Shown: positions 29,297 through 39,352, counted from the first letter of the stretch. The stretch is DNA of 64,000 bases from Sulfidibacter corallicola (GCF_017498545.1 NZ_CP071793.1:6213001-6277000), one strand, 5' to 3'. Program-made: numbers and translations. The notes: generated by a model from the sequence alone, not told the origin.

Positions 29297-29938
29297 TTAC
29301 AGAGAGGTTTTAGGAGTCAGGTAGGTTACGCCGCGCAGATCCTTCTGAAAGTAGGAAAGCAGGTCGGACACCGCCGCCCGGTCCTTGCTGAAATTGACGC
29401 CGTTGGCGTTGAGAATGATCAACGGCGTCGCCTCGTAGTGGAAGAAAAAGCGGTTGTAGGCCTCTACCACGTTGTCCACGTACTCCGGAGAAATGTTCAG
29501 GGATTTCAATTCCTTGCGCTTCTTGAGGGTTTCCATGACCTTGTCGGCCGAAAGTTGGAGGTAGACCACGAGATCCGGTTGAACCTGGTCGGCGGTCAGC
29601 ATGGGGTAGAGCTTTTCGTAGAGGGCCAGCTCGCTGTCGCTCAGGTTCTGATAGGCGTAGATGCGATCTTTTTCGATGATGAAATCGGTGACGATCGTCT
29701 GGCGGAACAGGTCCGGCTGCCGCAGGCCTTGGAGCAGTTGGTAGCGGTTCAGCAGAAAGAAGAGCTGGGCCTGGAAGGCCGCGCCGTTGCGGTCCTTGTA
29801 GAAATCGCCGAGAAAGGGGTTCGCCTGGAGGTCCTGGGTCAGCTCGGCATTGAGTTCCTTGGCGACCAAGCGAGCCAAACTTCTTTTTTCACAGCCTAGT
29901 GGACCTTCAAAGGCAATGTAGGAATACGGAGGAGCCAT
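29297..29938 (-). CDS. Deoxynucleoside-kinase-like protein with altered P-loop
   Basis: 213 residues. The overall pattern is that of the bacterial dNK family: N-terminal 'YIAFEGPLG', 'FFLLNRYQLLQ', the 'TDFIIEKDRIYAYQNL' segment carrying the D/E-R signature, and 'PDLVVYLQLSADKVMETLKKR' of the lid region. Length fits (about 205-220). The Walker A loop is abnormal: GPLGCEKRS instead of the usual GxxGxGKTS, losing the Gly before Lys and the Thr/Ser right after it. Known members phosphorylate deoxynucleosides, and homologues often lie near pantothenate genes as here. Whether this one is active is open. Confidence 0.8.
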   Translation of the reverse strand: MAPPYSYIAFEGPLGCEKRSLARLVAKELNAELTQDLQANPFLGDFYKDRNGAAFQAQLFFLLNRYQLLQGLRQPDLFRQTIVTDFIIEKDRIYAYQNLSDSELALYEKLYPMLTADQVQPDLVVYLQLSADKVMETLKKRKELKSLNISPEYVDNVVEAYNRFFFHYEATPLIILNANGVNFSKDRAAVSDLLSYFQKDLRGVTYLTPKTSL

Positions 29939-30633
29939 GCAGCAATCCCCAACAGTCAGGATCTAGTTGTTTCAGCAAACCCCAAAACTATATCACCGAA
30001 ATCTTGCCGCCACAAATCGTGACCGGCATTCCCCCGAGGAAGTGGTTTCTCCATGCCGACCTTCTTTTCCAGGGGGTTTTGGATGACTCGACTTCGCGCC
30101 ATTTCACGCGCCCCGATGGGAAACGGCGGTTCACGGTGGCCGATGGGATGTCTCCGGCCGAGCCGGGCGGCACCGTGAGACCGGTTCGGTCGAGCCCGTT
30201 CCCCCGACTCGACGGTGATCGGGCGCCGTGTATCATTGTCGTGAATCGCGGTTTGCGGGATAAAAAACCAAAATCAGGGTGTTTTCCGCCATCCTGAGGG
30301 CTGATTGGGCGGCACTTTGCTGGTAAAATGCGCTTTAATTGTTGGACGGTTCGCCTCGGGTGTACCGGGTGCGGCGGGTTTGCCGGGCTGGAAGCGATTG
30401 GCTTCAGGCCTCGATTGTCTGTGCGCGACGTTTTCCCATGTTTGTTTCCCGACGTCGCATGGGGATGGTCACGTCCAGGTCGCAACGGGTCTGAAGGCAA
30501 TAGCAGCCAGTACGTACCCAGCTTGGGCCGGAATCCAACGACGGTGAATTTTTTCGAGGCGCGACACGAGAGAGAGTGGCCAATGGTGCTCTGCGGATGA
30601 AGATCGGCGCCTTAGACTCTGGAGCTAAGACAG
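29939..30633. other. Intergenic region ahead of the S1 gene
   Basis: About 700 bp with no supported gene. TAAAAT (30324-30329) is a possible -10 for the S1 gene, without a clear -35; if used, the leader would be about 300 nt. S1 genes are commonly autoregulated through their leaders, but I see no specific structure that I can name. Confidence 0.4.
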
Positions 30634-32031
30634 ATGGAAGAAAACCAACAGGAACCCAGTTTCGAACAACTATTAAACGAATCCGAAGCGCGTGAAATCA
30701 AGCGTGTTCAGCCTGGACAAGCCCTCGAAGGCAAGGTGGTCATGGTTTCCAAGGGAACCGTGTACGTGGACATCGGCATGCGGACCGAGGCTCAATTGGA
30801 GCTCGCCGAGGACGATGAGCGCTATCAGGCGTTGGAGGAAGGGCAGACGATCCAGGTGTTCGTCTCCAAAACCAAACAACCGATCGGCCTGAGCCTGGAC
30901 CCCGTCATGGGTTATGGCGACATGAGTGTCGTTCGCGATGCCCACGAAGCCGGCAAGCCGGCGGAGGGCAAGGTTCAATCCGCCATCAAGGGCGGGTTCG
31001 AAGTCAACATCGCGGGTGTTCGCTGTTTCTGCCCCATTTCGCAGTTGGGTTTCCGCAACGACGACGACCGCGCGGCGGCCATTGGGCAAACCTACGAATT
31101 CAAGATCATCGAATTCGACGAGTCCAGCGAGAACGTCGTCGTTTCCCGGCGTGCATTGATCGAAGAACGCCGTGAAGAAAAAATCCGCGAGACACGCAAG
31201 AAGCTGATCCCCGGCTCCGTGTTGCAGGGTCGCGTTCGCGACATTCAGTCCTTCGGGGCTTTCGTGGACCTGGGCGGTTTGACCGGGTTGGTCCACATCA
31301 GCCAGCTCAGTCACCAGAATGTCGCTCGCGTCGAAGATGTGTTGGAAGTCGGCCAGGAGGTCGAGGTCAAGTTGCTGGAAACCCGCATCGACAATGCCGG
31401 CAAAGAACGCATTTCCCTGTCCATCAAAGCCTTGCTTCCGGATCCCTGGGACACCCTGGCCTTCGAAATCGGTCAAACTGTGACCGGTGAGGTCGTCCGC
31501 ATCAGCAACTTCGGGGTATTTATCAACGTGGCCCCCGCCATCGACGGGCTCCTGCCGCTTCGCTTCATGAAGCAATCGGGCCGCTCGGTGGACCTCGACA
31601 GCTTCGAAGTCGGTCAGAAACTCGAAGTGGAGGTGGTCGACATCAACACCCAGGATCGCAAGATCGCGTTGGGGCTGCCCGGTTGGAACGAGGAAATGCG
31701 TTCCAGTCTCAAGCCTGGCGACGAGTTGCGGGCCGAGGTGATCAAAGTCATTCCCGCCGGTGTTTTGGTTCAAGGATTGGACGATCCCGCGCGCGGCCTG
31801 ATTCCCAAGCGGACTCTCAAGCACACCTCCATGAAACAAATCGTCGATCAGTTCCCGCCCCAATCGCAACACGATGTGATTTTGGAGGAAATTGACGATC
31901 GCGGCCGCTATACCTTTTCACTCAAGGGACAGAGCGAGTCCATCGACGGCAAGACCCTGGATGCGTTCTTGGAGCAGGACGACGCGCTGAACAACAACCC
32001 GTTCGCCTCGTTTTTCAAAGACCGAGGCTGA
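30634..32031 (+). CDS. rpsA: S1 RNA-binding protein (ribosomal protein S1 type)
   Basis: 465 residues with five consecutive S1-type OB folds, at about 27-95, 105-175, 193-265, 277-345 and 360-435. The third is the most canonical ('GSVLQGRVRDIQSFGAFVDLGG'). E. coli S1 has six, and four to six is normal across phyla. It probably helps mRNA bind the 30S subunit. The acidic, Asn-rich C-terminus follows the last domain. The ATG has GGAGC about 9 bp upstream. A strong terminator follows. Other S1-repeat proteins (Tex, PNPase) are excluded by the absence of other domains. Confidence 0.9.
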   Translation: MEENQQEPSFEQLLNESEAREIKRVQPGQALEGKVVMVSKGTVYVDIGMRTEAQLELAEDDERYQALEEGQTIQVFVSKTKQPIGLSLDPVMGYGDMSVVRDAHEAGKPAEGKVQSAIKGGFEVNIAGVRCFCPISQLGFRNDDDRAAAIGQTYEFKIIEFDESSENVVVSRRALIEERREEKIRETRKKLIPGSVLQGRVRDIQSFGAFVDLGGLTGLVHISQLSHQNVARVEDVLEVGQEVEVKLLETRIDNAGKERISLSIKALLPDPWDTLAFEIGQTVTGEVVRISNFGVFINVAPAIDGLLPLRFMKQSGRSVDLDSFEVGQKLEVEVVDINTQDRKIALGLPGWNEEMRSSLKPGDELRAEVIKVIPAGVLVQGLDDPARGLIPKRTLKHTSMKQIVDQFPPQSQHDVILEEIDDRGRYTFSLKGQSESIDGKTLDAFLEQDDALNNNPFASFFKDRG

Positions 32032-32096
32032 GCAGGCCCCTTTCGATCGGGTTTCCGGTCGAATCGGGGATCATCCGACATCGAGGTACCGAACAG

Positions 32097-32120
32097 GGGA
32101 GGCGATCGCCTCCCTTTTCT
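32097..32120 (+). terminator. Rho-independent terminator of the S1 gene
   Basis: Self-complementary GGGAGGCGATCGCCTCCC followed by TTTT, about 65 bp after the S1 stop codon. Confidence 0.85.
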
Positions 32121-32164
32121 ATCTCGGCCCCCGGTGCGGCATTGCGACATCCAAGGAGCTTCCA

Positions 32165-32899
32165 TTGAATCAGTCTCGTTCCCATTCCATCCAAGGTGTG
32201 TCGCCTCACGCCGAACCCTCCTCGCCCGGTGCACGCCGTCTGCTCCTGCTGTCGCTCCTTCTCGTCGGGTTCGCAACCACCGGTTGCATTCAATTGCGCA
32301 TGGATTTGAACATGGCGCCCGACGGCTCCGTGGCCTCGCACATCCATATCGAGATGTTGGAGCAGATGTATCAAATGGTGCTGGGCACCGCCAGTCAGCC
32401 CGGTGAAACGATTCCGCTTTTCGACGAAGAGGAACTCAAGAGCTATCTGGCCGACAACAACGGGAAACTTCGGTCGTACAGCAACAAGAGCGAAGACGGG
32501 TTTCGCGTGATCGACATGCGCATCTTCGCCAAGGACGCCCCGTCGTTCGTCAACCGGGCCGGCGGCGATTTCATGGCGCTGGAGAAGACCGAGGGTGTCT
32601 GGCGCTGGACTTTCCTGGACAACGAAATGACCCGGACCTACCGCGAAATGGAAGACGCGCTTCTGGAAAACCAGTTGGAGATGCTGAAGGCCTCCTTCAG
32701 CGGGATGGACGTACAACTGGCGTTGACCGTTCCCGAACTGACGGATACCAATCTGGAAAAAGTCGATGGCACCAAGGTTCGGTACACCCTGAATTTCGAC
32801 GAAGAGATCGGCATCGCGTCCGGCCCCGAGGCGGTAGAAAAGTTTCGTGGCCTCTTGTTACCGAAGTGGGTGGCCTTCAAGGGGTTCGGCAAAAAATGA
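32165..32899 (+). CDS. Unknown lipoprotein
   Basis: 244 residues from TTG 32165, with AAGGAGC 7 bp upstream. After a 25-residue polar lead with 'ARR', a hydrophobic stretch 'LLLLSLLLVGFATTGC' ends in a lipobox (Cys about 41), so the mature protein should be lipid-anchored in the envelope. The long lead before the hydrophobic part is unusual. The mature part is acidic and Met-rich ('IEMLEQMYQMVLG') with no motif that I recognise. It follows the S1 gene and its terminator, so it is probably transcribed separately. Confidence 0.75.
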   Translation: MNQSRSHSIQGVSPHAEPSSPGARRLLLLSLLLVGFATTGCIQLRMDLNMAPDGSVASHIHIEMLEQMYQMVLGTASQPGETIPLFDEEELKSYLADNNGKLRSYSNKSEDGFRVIDMRIFAKDAPSFVNRAGGDFMALEKTEGVWRWTFLDNEMTRTYREMEDALLENQLEMLKASFSGMDVQLALTVPELTDTNLEKVDGTKVRYTLNFDEEIGIASGPEAVEKFRGLLLPKWVAFKGFGKK

Positions 32900-33371
32900 A
32901 GCGTGCCCGCGGGATTCGAGCCGCGCGGTTCGGTTGGCATTTTGGTGCGAATGTAATTTAATGATGAGGTAGAGGTGTGATCCGGGAAGGGTTCGCGATT
33001 GGCGCGATCTCCTTCTCGCGGGGCACGACTGTCGCCATCCCGCTTGCGATTCCGTTGTCGATTCTCGTTCGTTTTTTCAGCTCGATCTCTGATTTCTTTT
33101 GCCCCGGGCAAGGCCTTTTGTCCGCGCCGAAAAATCCGTTTCGGTGCATTTCATCGGAATATGCAACGCCAAAATGACGTCTTGACGGCCAGGCTGACCG
33201 ATACGCTTGTCATCATCGGTTCGGTCCTGTTTTAATTCGGTAAGGAATGACTCTCCCTCAAACAAAAATTTGAAACGAATTGCCGGGTGCCAACGGATAA
33301 AAAGGGAATACCTACCTGCGGTACGTTTCCTGCTTGTCGGCTCGCAAATCCTGAAGAAGGAGTACCTTGAT
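32900..33371. other. Intergenic region ahead of the MoxR-linked cluster
   Basis: No gene is supported. It contains the putative operon promoter at 33207-33236; otherwise AT-richer sequence without repeats. Confidence 0.4.
33207..33236 (+). promoter_or_regulatory. Putative promoter of the DUF58-to-MoxR cluster
   Basis: TTGTCA (33207-33212), 18-bp spacer, TTTAAT (33231-33236). The implied start is near 33243, with a leader of about 130 nt before the TTG at 33372. Confidence 0.5.
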
Positions 33372-34289
33372 TTGAGTACCTCCCACATCGCCGGATTAAG
33401 CCCTTCGGTCCTGATGGGCATCAAGAATTTGCTGGTGCGAGCGCGGAGCGTGGTCGAGGGAGCTTTGGTCGGTGAGCACGTTTCGCCGTTTCGCGGCGGC
33501 TCCATCGAATTTGCCCAACACCGCTCTTACAGTCCTGGCGACGAACTGCGTTACATCGATTGGCGCCTGTTTGCGCGGACCGATCACTACCACGTCAAAC
33601 AGTTCGAAGTCACCACCAACCTGCGTGCCTACATCCTTTTGGACAGCAGCGGTTCCATGAGTTATCCCGAGGGCCAGGGTGTCGCCAAACACGATTACGC
33701 GGCCACCTTGGTGGCGGCCCTCTCCTACATCCTCATCCAGCAGTCGGATGCGGTTTCGGTAACCACCCATCGCGACGATGACGTGATTTTTTTGCCGCCG
33801 CGCAGTCAGGTTGCCTATCTACAGCAGATTTGTCAAATAATCGAAAATACCAAACCCGCCGGTGATCACGATATTCTCCAGTTACTCAAATTCGCCCAGG
33901 ATCGAATCGTGCAGCGCAGCCTGGTCGTGCTTTTTTCCGATTTCCTGGTCGATCTCGACCAATTGATGGCCAAGATTCGCATTCTCCAAAGCCGTGGGCA
34001 CGACCTGATGATCTACCAGATCCTCCACCGCGACGAGCTCGAGTTTCCCTTCAGCCGATTCTACCGCTTCGAATCCATGGAAGACCCGCGTTTCATGGTG
34101 GCCGACAGCAAACAGATTCGGGCCCAGTACATGGAAGCGCTTCAGGAGCATCAGGACCAGCTTCGCGCGGCGATGCGCAAGATTGGCGTCGATTTCCAAA
34201 CGGTTCACACCGAAGAGAGCCCTTCGCGGGTGATCGCCAACTGTCTCAACGGTCCCATGCGGGCCAAGAAATTACGAAAACTCTATTGA
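33372..34289 (+). CDS. DUF58 domain protein (VWA-like)
   Basis: 305 residues from TTG 33372, with AAGGAG 9 bp upstream; an ATG at 33414 is a possible alternative. The DUF58 signature is complete: 'HRSYSPGDELRYIDWRLFART' at about 50-70, then a VWA-like fold with a metal-site DxSxS (Asp91-Ser93-Ser95 in 'LLDSSGSMSY'). No membrane helix is present. DUF58 proteins accompany MoxR AAA+ ATPases and are thought to act as their partners or substrates. It is the first of seven same-strand genes, followed by the BatA-like gene after about 90 bp. Confidence 0.92.
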   Translation: MSTSHIAGLSPSVLMGIKNLLVRARSVVEGALVGEHVSPFRGGSIEFAQHRSYSPGDELRYIDWRLFARTDHYHVKQFEVTTNLRAYILLDSSGSMSYPEGQGVAKHDYAATLVAALSYILIQQSDAVSVTTHRDDDVIFLPPRSQVAYLQQICQIIENTKPAGDHDILQLLKFAQDRIVQRSLVVLFSDFLVDLDQLMAKIRILQSRGHDLMIYQILHRDELEFPFSRFYRFESMEDPRFMVADSKQIRAQYMEALQEHQDQLRAAMRKIGVDFQTVHTEESPSRVIANCLNGPMRAKKLRKLY

Positions 34290-34377
34290 ATCCCCGTCAA
34301 CGTCAACCGCGGCGGAAATCGCTCTCCCGGGTTTGGGAGCGGGTTTCGTCACCGAGTTTCGCCCCACAAGGTTGTCC

Positions 34378-36366
34378 ATGAGCCTGTTCAACATCTCTTT
34401 CCTCGCACCTCTGGCGTTTCTGGGACTCCTGGCCCTGGCCATTCCCATTTACCTGCACATGCGCCACAAGCCCCGTGCCGAGCGCTATCGTTTTCCCGCC
34501 ATCGACTTTCTTCTCAAGGCAGACAAGAAGCGCAAGCGGCGGTTCCGCGTGGAGCAGATGCTGCTCATGCTGTTCCGCATCATGATCGTTTGCCTGCTGG
34601 CGATTCTTTTCGCCAAACCCTATGTCGACGAGAAATTCGGCGATTCCGGTTTGAAGACCAACGCGCCCTTGATCGTCCTTCTCGACGATTCGGTCTCCAT
34701 GATGGCCGCGCCCGGTGGTGAACGCCTCTTCGAGGAAGCCCGGCTCCAGATTCGCGATCTCCTGGAGCGGCGTGCGGGTGCGAGTCCCACGCGGTTGATC
34801 TTGGCCGGCAATCCCGAAGCCCATCCCAAGCTCAAAACCGCCGACCAGGTTCTCGACGTCCTGCCTCGACTCAAGCCGACGACCGGTGGCCACACGCTCG
34901 ATGCAGGCTACGAGAAGGCACTGGCCATCGTGCGGGAGGAAGGCTGGAACCAGGCCATTCTGCGTATCATCACCGACGGCAGCCTCAGCGCATGGCGCCA
35001 GGTACCGGTCGAAAAGCCCAGTGCGGTCGAAGTCATCTACGCCTCGGTGCGTGGCGAGAAGCCGTTGCGAAATCTGGGGTTGTCCAAAGTGGATCAGGCA
35101 CCCGGCGACACCAACTCGATCGAGGTCAGCCTCCAGAACGGCGGCGATCAACGGGAGCAGGCCAACCTGATCCTGTCCATGCCCGACGGGACGCGCCTCT
35201 CCCATCCGATGCGCGTCGACGGTTTCGCGCAAACCGTTCACCGGTTCGGCCTGGAGGAAAGGGTGCCCGCCACCCTGACGTTGCGTCTGCCTTCCGACGA
35301 TTTCGACCTGGACAACGAGGTCGTCTATGCGCCGCGCAGCAATCGCAAGGTCAACATCCTGGTGGTCGACGGCGATTCGCACCCGGAAGCGATTCATTCG
35401 GAAAGCTTTTTCTTCAAAAACGCGTTGGGTTTGGATGAAAGCGACCTGTACGGATATGCCCTCAACGTGGTCACCCCGGCGGGTCTGGATCGATCCAAAA
35501 CCGATTGGGCCGATGTCATCTGCATGCTCAACGCCGACCTTCCCCAGAGCGACATGCTCACGGAGGCCCTGGATACGGGCAAGGGCGTGATGGTCACCAT
35601 GGGCGAGCGCATGGACCGCGATGCCTGGAACCAGTTCTTTTCGAAATACGGTTTGGAAATGTGGGAGGCGAAGTCGCTCGAACCGCCGCGTCCCGCCGAA
35701 ATCAAACAATACGACCATCCCCTGTTTTCCTCGATCGATGAAAGCGATTGGCGCGGTTACCTGGACGGGTTCACGGTCGGGCGCTTCACGATCATGACCG
35801 CGGGTCAATCGGGGGCCAAGGTGCCCATCGCCCTGGCCGACGGGACACCGCTGCTGCTGACTCACCAGGCCAGTGCCGGCCGCCTTGCGGTCTGGGCCAG
35901 TTCGGCCGATTTGGATTGGAACAGCTTCGCGCTGAGTTTCGGATACGTGCCGTTCGTGCGCCAGATCGTGGCCTATCTTTCCGAACGCGACGAGAATATG
36001 AGTTACCAGGGCATGACCGTCTCCGAGGTTCTCGAACAGGACATCGCCGCTGAGTTGAATCCCAAGTACATTCCCGAGGTATACCGCGATCTGGATATTG
36101 CGGGCCCGCTGCCGGGGATCTATACCCGTCAGGTCAACAAGAACACCCAATTCATTCAGGTCCGCTTGGATCCCGAAGAGTTGAATTTCAAATCTTTCGA
36201 AGCTCTTGCCGATACGAATCAGGGAGAGAACGTCCTCGAACAGGCTGGGTTCCGCAGTTTCGTACGGGCCGAACTGGCGCCGCAGGTTCAGTGGTTGCTG
36301 TTCGCCCTGATTCTCGTGGAAACCTGTGTCGCGGCCAGGGTGAGCTTGAACTGGGGGGGCCGCTGA
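34378..36366 (+). CDS. BatA-like membrane protein with VWA domain
   Basis: 662 residues from ATG 34378 (AAGG upstream); the frame opens 15 codons earlier. The N-terminus is a BatA-type unit with two membrane helices (about 6-26 and 60-80) around 'MRHKPRAERYRFPAIDFLLKAD'. A VWA-like fold follows, with MIDAS-like DxSxS ('LDDSVSMMAAPGG', about 103-107). The middle contains a beta-rich domain and a section like class I amidotransferase-type folds without a catalytic Cys that I can identify. A third helix near the C-terminus ('WLLFALILVETCVAA') anchors the end. Its stop overlaps the next start (TGATG), so translation is probably coupled. Confidence 0.85.
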   Translation: MSLFNISFLAPLAFLGLLALAIPIYLHMRHKPRAERYRFPAIDFLLKADKKRKRRFRVEQMLLMLFRIMIVCLLAILFAKPYVDEKFGDSGLKTNAPLIVLLDDSVSMMAAPGGERLFEEARLQIRDLLERRAGASPTRLILAGNPEAHPKLKTADQVLDVLPRLKPTTGGHTLDAGYEKALAIVREEGWNQAILRIITDGSLSAWRQVPVEKPSAVEVIYASVRGEKPLRNLGLSKVDQAPGDTNSIEVSLQNGGDQREQANLILSMPDGTRLSHPMRVDGFAQTVHRFGLEERVPATLTLRLPSDDFDLDNEVVYAPRSNRKVNILVVDGDSHPEAIHSESFFFKNALGLDESDLYGYALNVVTPAGLDRSKTDWADVICMLNADLPQSDMLTEALDTGKGVMVTMGERMDRDAWNQFFSKYGLEMWEAKSLEPPRPAEIKQYDHPLFSSIDESDWRGYLDGFTVGRFTIMTAGQSGAKVPIALADGTPLLLTHQASAGRLAVWASSADLDWNSFALSFGYVPFVRQIVAYLSERDENMSYQGMTVSEVLEQDIAAELNPKYIPEVYRDLDIAGPLPGIYTRQVNKNTQFIQVRLDPEELNFKSFEALADTNQGENVLEQAGFRSFVRAELAPQVQWLLFALILVETCVAARVSLNWGGR

Positions 36367-37121
36367 TGGATCGCCGAGAATTCCTTACCTGGAGCGCGGG
36401 ACTCTGTGCGGCTTCGGTCGCGGGGGCCATGCCCGCATTGGGCGGTGATGCCGACGTGTTCCAGTACGGCCTGCTTCGGCTGGGCGACAGTTGGGAGGAA
36501 CGCGAACGGGCCCTCATCAAGCTGAGCTTCGAGGTCCAGAAACGCTGCAACATCCCGATCGAAGCCAAGCACAAAGTGCTCGATCTTTCCGATGTGGCCA
36601 CCGTCAGCTCGCCGTTCTTCATCATCTCCGGCAGCAACACCATTCCCGAACCTTCGGTCAAGGAGGCCCGAGGCCTGCGTCTGGTTCTCAATTCCGGCGG
36701 TTTGTTGTTGTTCGACGACACCTCTCGCGATGGGCAGGACGACTTTTACAAATCGGCGCTGGCCCTCATGCGCAAGGTCTATCCCGAATTGACCGGACCC
36801 CAGGTCATCCCGCGCGATCACGCGGTCTACCAGAGCTACTACTTGCTCAAGGAGCCTCGTGGCCGGCTGAACAAGAAAAATTATCTCGAAGGATGGCCCG
36901 TGGGACATCGCACTCACGCGTTCTATTCACACAACGACCTGCTTGGCGCGATGGAGGCCGATCAGCTCGGCAACTGGCGCTTCAACATGGAAATCGGCGG
37001 TGGCTTCCGCCGCGAGTTGTGCTTTCGATTGGGCATCAATCTGACCTACTACACCTTGACGCTCAATTATAAGAAGGACCGAGCCTTTCCCCCGATCATC
37101 GAGAGGAGGCGCAGAATATGA
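36366..37121 (+). CDS. DUF4159 domain protein with Tat-type signal
   Basis: 251 residues from ATG 36366, sharing one base with the preceding stop. The N-terminus 'MDRREFLTWSAGLCAASVAGAMPALGG' has a twin-arginine motif (DRREFLTW) and hydrophobic region, so export in folded form is likely. The rest matches DUF4159 ('LVLNSGGLLLFDDTSRDGQ', 'FYSHNDLLGAM', 'FRLGINLTYYTLTLNYK'), a domain related to glutamine-amidotransferase-like folds found in MoxR/VWA clusters. Its activity is unknown. It overlaps the next gene by 4 bp (ATGA). Confidence 0.87.
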   Translation: MDRREFLTWSAGLCAASVAGAMPALGGDADVFQYGLLRLGDSWEERERALIKLSFEVQKRCNIPIEAKHKVLDLSDVATVSSPFFIISGSNTIPEPSVKEARGLRLVLNSGGLLLFDDTSRDGQDDFYKSALALMRKVYPELTGPQVIPRDHAVYQSYYLLKEPRGRLNKKNYLEGWPVGHRTHAFYSHNDLLGAMEADQLGNWRFNMEIGGGFRRELCFRLGINLTYYTLTLNYKKDRAFPPIIERRRRI

Positions 37122-39343
37122 ACGGTTGGCCCAAACTGGAATTGCAGCCGCTGGGCCCGCTCTGGCTGGAAGTGTTGGTCCTGGGTGTTACCCTGGCCGC
37201 TTTCCTCTACGCCGTGTCGGCCACGCGCTTTCAACCGATGAAGATTCGCGTACTCTCGGGTTTCTTGCGGGCATTGTTGCTGGGAGCCGGCTACTTTCTG
37301 CTGCACCATCCCACGCTCACGCGCAGTGTGATTCAGCAACAGGAATCCCGTCTTGCGGTGCTCGTCGATCGATCGGGCAGCATGGGCGCGGAAGTCGAAG
37401 GTGGCGAATCGCGCTACCAGAAGGCCTTTGGCGTGCTCGATCAGATGCGGACCGCCAACGTGCCCATGGACGTGTTCGAATTCGATCACACCGTCTCCGA
37501 GCCGCTGGGCGCCGAACTCAACCCGCGTCGGCTGTCCGGCAACAAGACCGATTTCTACAACAGTCTCAGCCAGTTTCTGTCCAACCATTCCGACTACACC
37601 GGACTGATGGTGCTCTCCGATGGTCACGATCTGGGCAAGTTCAGTCAAATGTCCGTGGAGGACACCCGCCTGTGGCTCGAGCGGCTCAACGCCCCGCCCA
37701 TCAACACCGTGTTGATTGGGGATCAGCTCCAGGGTCCCGAGGTGGCGATCCACTCCATCGACGCCCCGGCCTTTTCCTTCGTGCGTGCGCCCCTGAACAT
37801 TCGAGCGACCATCATCGTGCGTAACCTGGACGGATTCCAGACCCAGGTTCAACTGCTGGACGGCGACCAGATCATTCAGATCAAGGATCTCGTGCTGGAC
37901 GAACAGGGATTCGGGACCGTCGAGTTCCAGTTCTATCCCGAACAGCAGGGCGAACACCTCTACACCATTCTGGTACCGCCGCACCATCTGGAAGCCAATA
38001 CCGAGAACAATCGCCAGCAGGTGTTGGTGGACATCGGCCGCGACAAGATCAGCGTCCTGCACATCGCGGGCAGCATCACCTGGGATCTGCAGGGTTTGCG
38101 GGCCATGTTCGAACGCGATCCGTTGGTGGACTTGACGGCCTTCTACATCATGCGGACGCGGGAACACATTCAAATCGGCACCGACAACCGCAGCATTCCC
38201 CACGACGAAATGGCGTTGGTCCCGTTTCCGACCGAGGAGATCTTCGATCGCCAACTGTTCGGTTTCGACGTGGTGGTCTTTCAGGATTTCGATGCCGGCA
38301 ACTATTTCAGCGACAGTTATCAGGCCCGTCGCCTGATGCGCAAGATCAAGGAATTCGTGACCGAGCATCACGGCGGTTTCATCGCCATCGGCGGTCCGCG
38401 CACGGCTGGAGGACCCAGCTTGGGATTGACCCCGCTGGCCGAGATCCTGCCGGCCATTCCGCCCAATTACCGGACACCCTACAACGAGGAAACCCTGATT
38501 CCGCAGTTCACCGAATACGGCAAAAAGCACCCCATGCTGCGGCTGTTCAATCCCGAACTGCAGAAGTTCAAGGGCAGTATGGCGGGCGTGTCCCTGCACC
38601 AGTCCGGTCGGATGCTGATCCGCGATAAAAACGGCAAGCCGTTGTTGGCGGCCATGGAACCCGGTAACGGGCGCACCCTGTTTCTCAATTCCAGTTCCAG
38701 TTGGAAGTGGCGCCGCGACGCCTTGGCTTCCGGTCAAACCGGCGACAACTACTACGACTTCTGGGAGCAGGCGCTCAAGTGGGTGATCCAGGATCCGGCG
38801 CTGAATCAGGTGCGCGTCACCGCCACCAAGACCGCGTCCAACCCGCTCGGCCTGAACGTGGAACTGTTGATGCGGAGCCGCGATTACGAACCCGCCGAAT
38901 CGGTTGCGGCGACCCTGGAGATCAAACCCCTGGACGGGCGCAGCGAACCGGTCAGTCTCCCCTTCACCACCGATTACAGCGGGCGGGCGGAAATTCAATA
39001 CGCCGCCGATCGCCCGGGCTATTTTCAGGTGTCGATTCCCGAATCGCCCTGGTCCGAGCTGTCCCGTCCTGCCACCGTGTTCCTGGGTGGCTCCCAAGAC
39101 GAACTGCGCAATTTGGATCTGGTCCCCGAAACGCTGCAGCGTTTGGCCTCCTTTTCCGGCGGTAAGTTCCAGTCGGAAACCAGCTCTTTCAATCACCGAG
39201 CCGTGGCCCAAGCCACGCCGGAATCCAAGCACATCATCGAAACCAGACGCTTGAAGCTCCGAAATTGGATTTGGAGCCTGCCGATCCTGCTGGCGATTGC
39301 CGGTTTGGAATGGGCGGTCCGTCGTTCCAGTCAATTGGCGTGA
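37118..39343 (+). CDS. Membrane protein with VWA and amidotransferase-like regions
   Basis: 741 residues. Two N-terminal helices (about 15-35 and 45-63) are followed by a VWA domain with MIDAS DxSxS in 'LAVLVDRSGSMGAEVEGG' (Asp84-Ser86-Ser88). The middle resembles the glutamine-amidotransferase-like part common in these proteins ('FDVVVFQDFDAGNYF', 'GGFIAIGGPRTAGGPSLG'), with no obvious catalytic triad. A final helix lies near residues 715-733. It is the second membrane VWA protein in the cluster, so BatA-like and this one may form a paired scaffold for the MoxR ATPase; that is inference. The next gene starts 10 bp after its stop. Confidence 0.87.
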   Translation: MNGWPKLELQPLGPLWLEVLVLGVTLAAFLYAVSATRFQPMKIRVLSGFLRALLLGAGYFLLHHPTLTRSVIQQQESRLAVLVDRSGSMGAEVEGGESRYQKAFGVLDQMRTANVPMDVFEFDHTVSEPLGAELNPRRLSGNKTDFYNSLSQFLSNHSDYTGLMVLSDGHDLGKFSQMSVEDTRLWLERLNAPPINTVLIGDQLQGPEVAIHSIDAPAFSFVRAPLNIRATIIVRNLDGFQTQVQLLDGDQIIQIKDLVLDEQGFGTVEFQFYPEQQGEHLYTILVPPHHLEANTENNRQQVLVDIGRDKISVLHIAGSITWDLQGLRAMFERDPLVDLTAFYIMRTREHIQIGTDNRSIPHDEMALVPFPTEEIFDRQLFGFDVVVFQDFDAGNYFSDSYQARRLMRKIKEFVTEHHGGFIAIGGPRTAGGPSLGLTPLAEILPAIPPNYRTPYNEETLIPQFTEYGKKHPMLRLFNPELQKFKGSMAGVSLHQSGRMLIRDKNGKPLLAAMEPGNGRTLFLNSSSSWKWRRDALASGQTGDNYYDFWEQALKWVIQDPALNQVRVTATKTASNPLGLNVELLMRSRDYEPAESVAATLEIKPLDGRSEPVSLPFTTDYSGRAEIQYAADRPGYFQVSIPESPWSELSRPATVFLGGSQDELRNLDLVPETLQRLASFSGGKFQSETSSFNHRAVAQATPESKHIIETRRLKLRNWIWSLPILLAIAGLEWAVRRSSQLA

Positions 39344-39352
39344 GGTGGCTGT

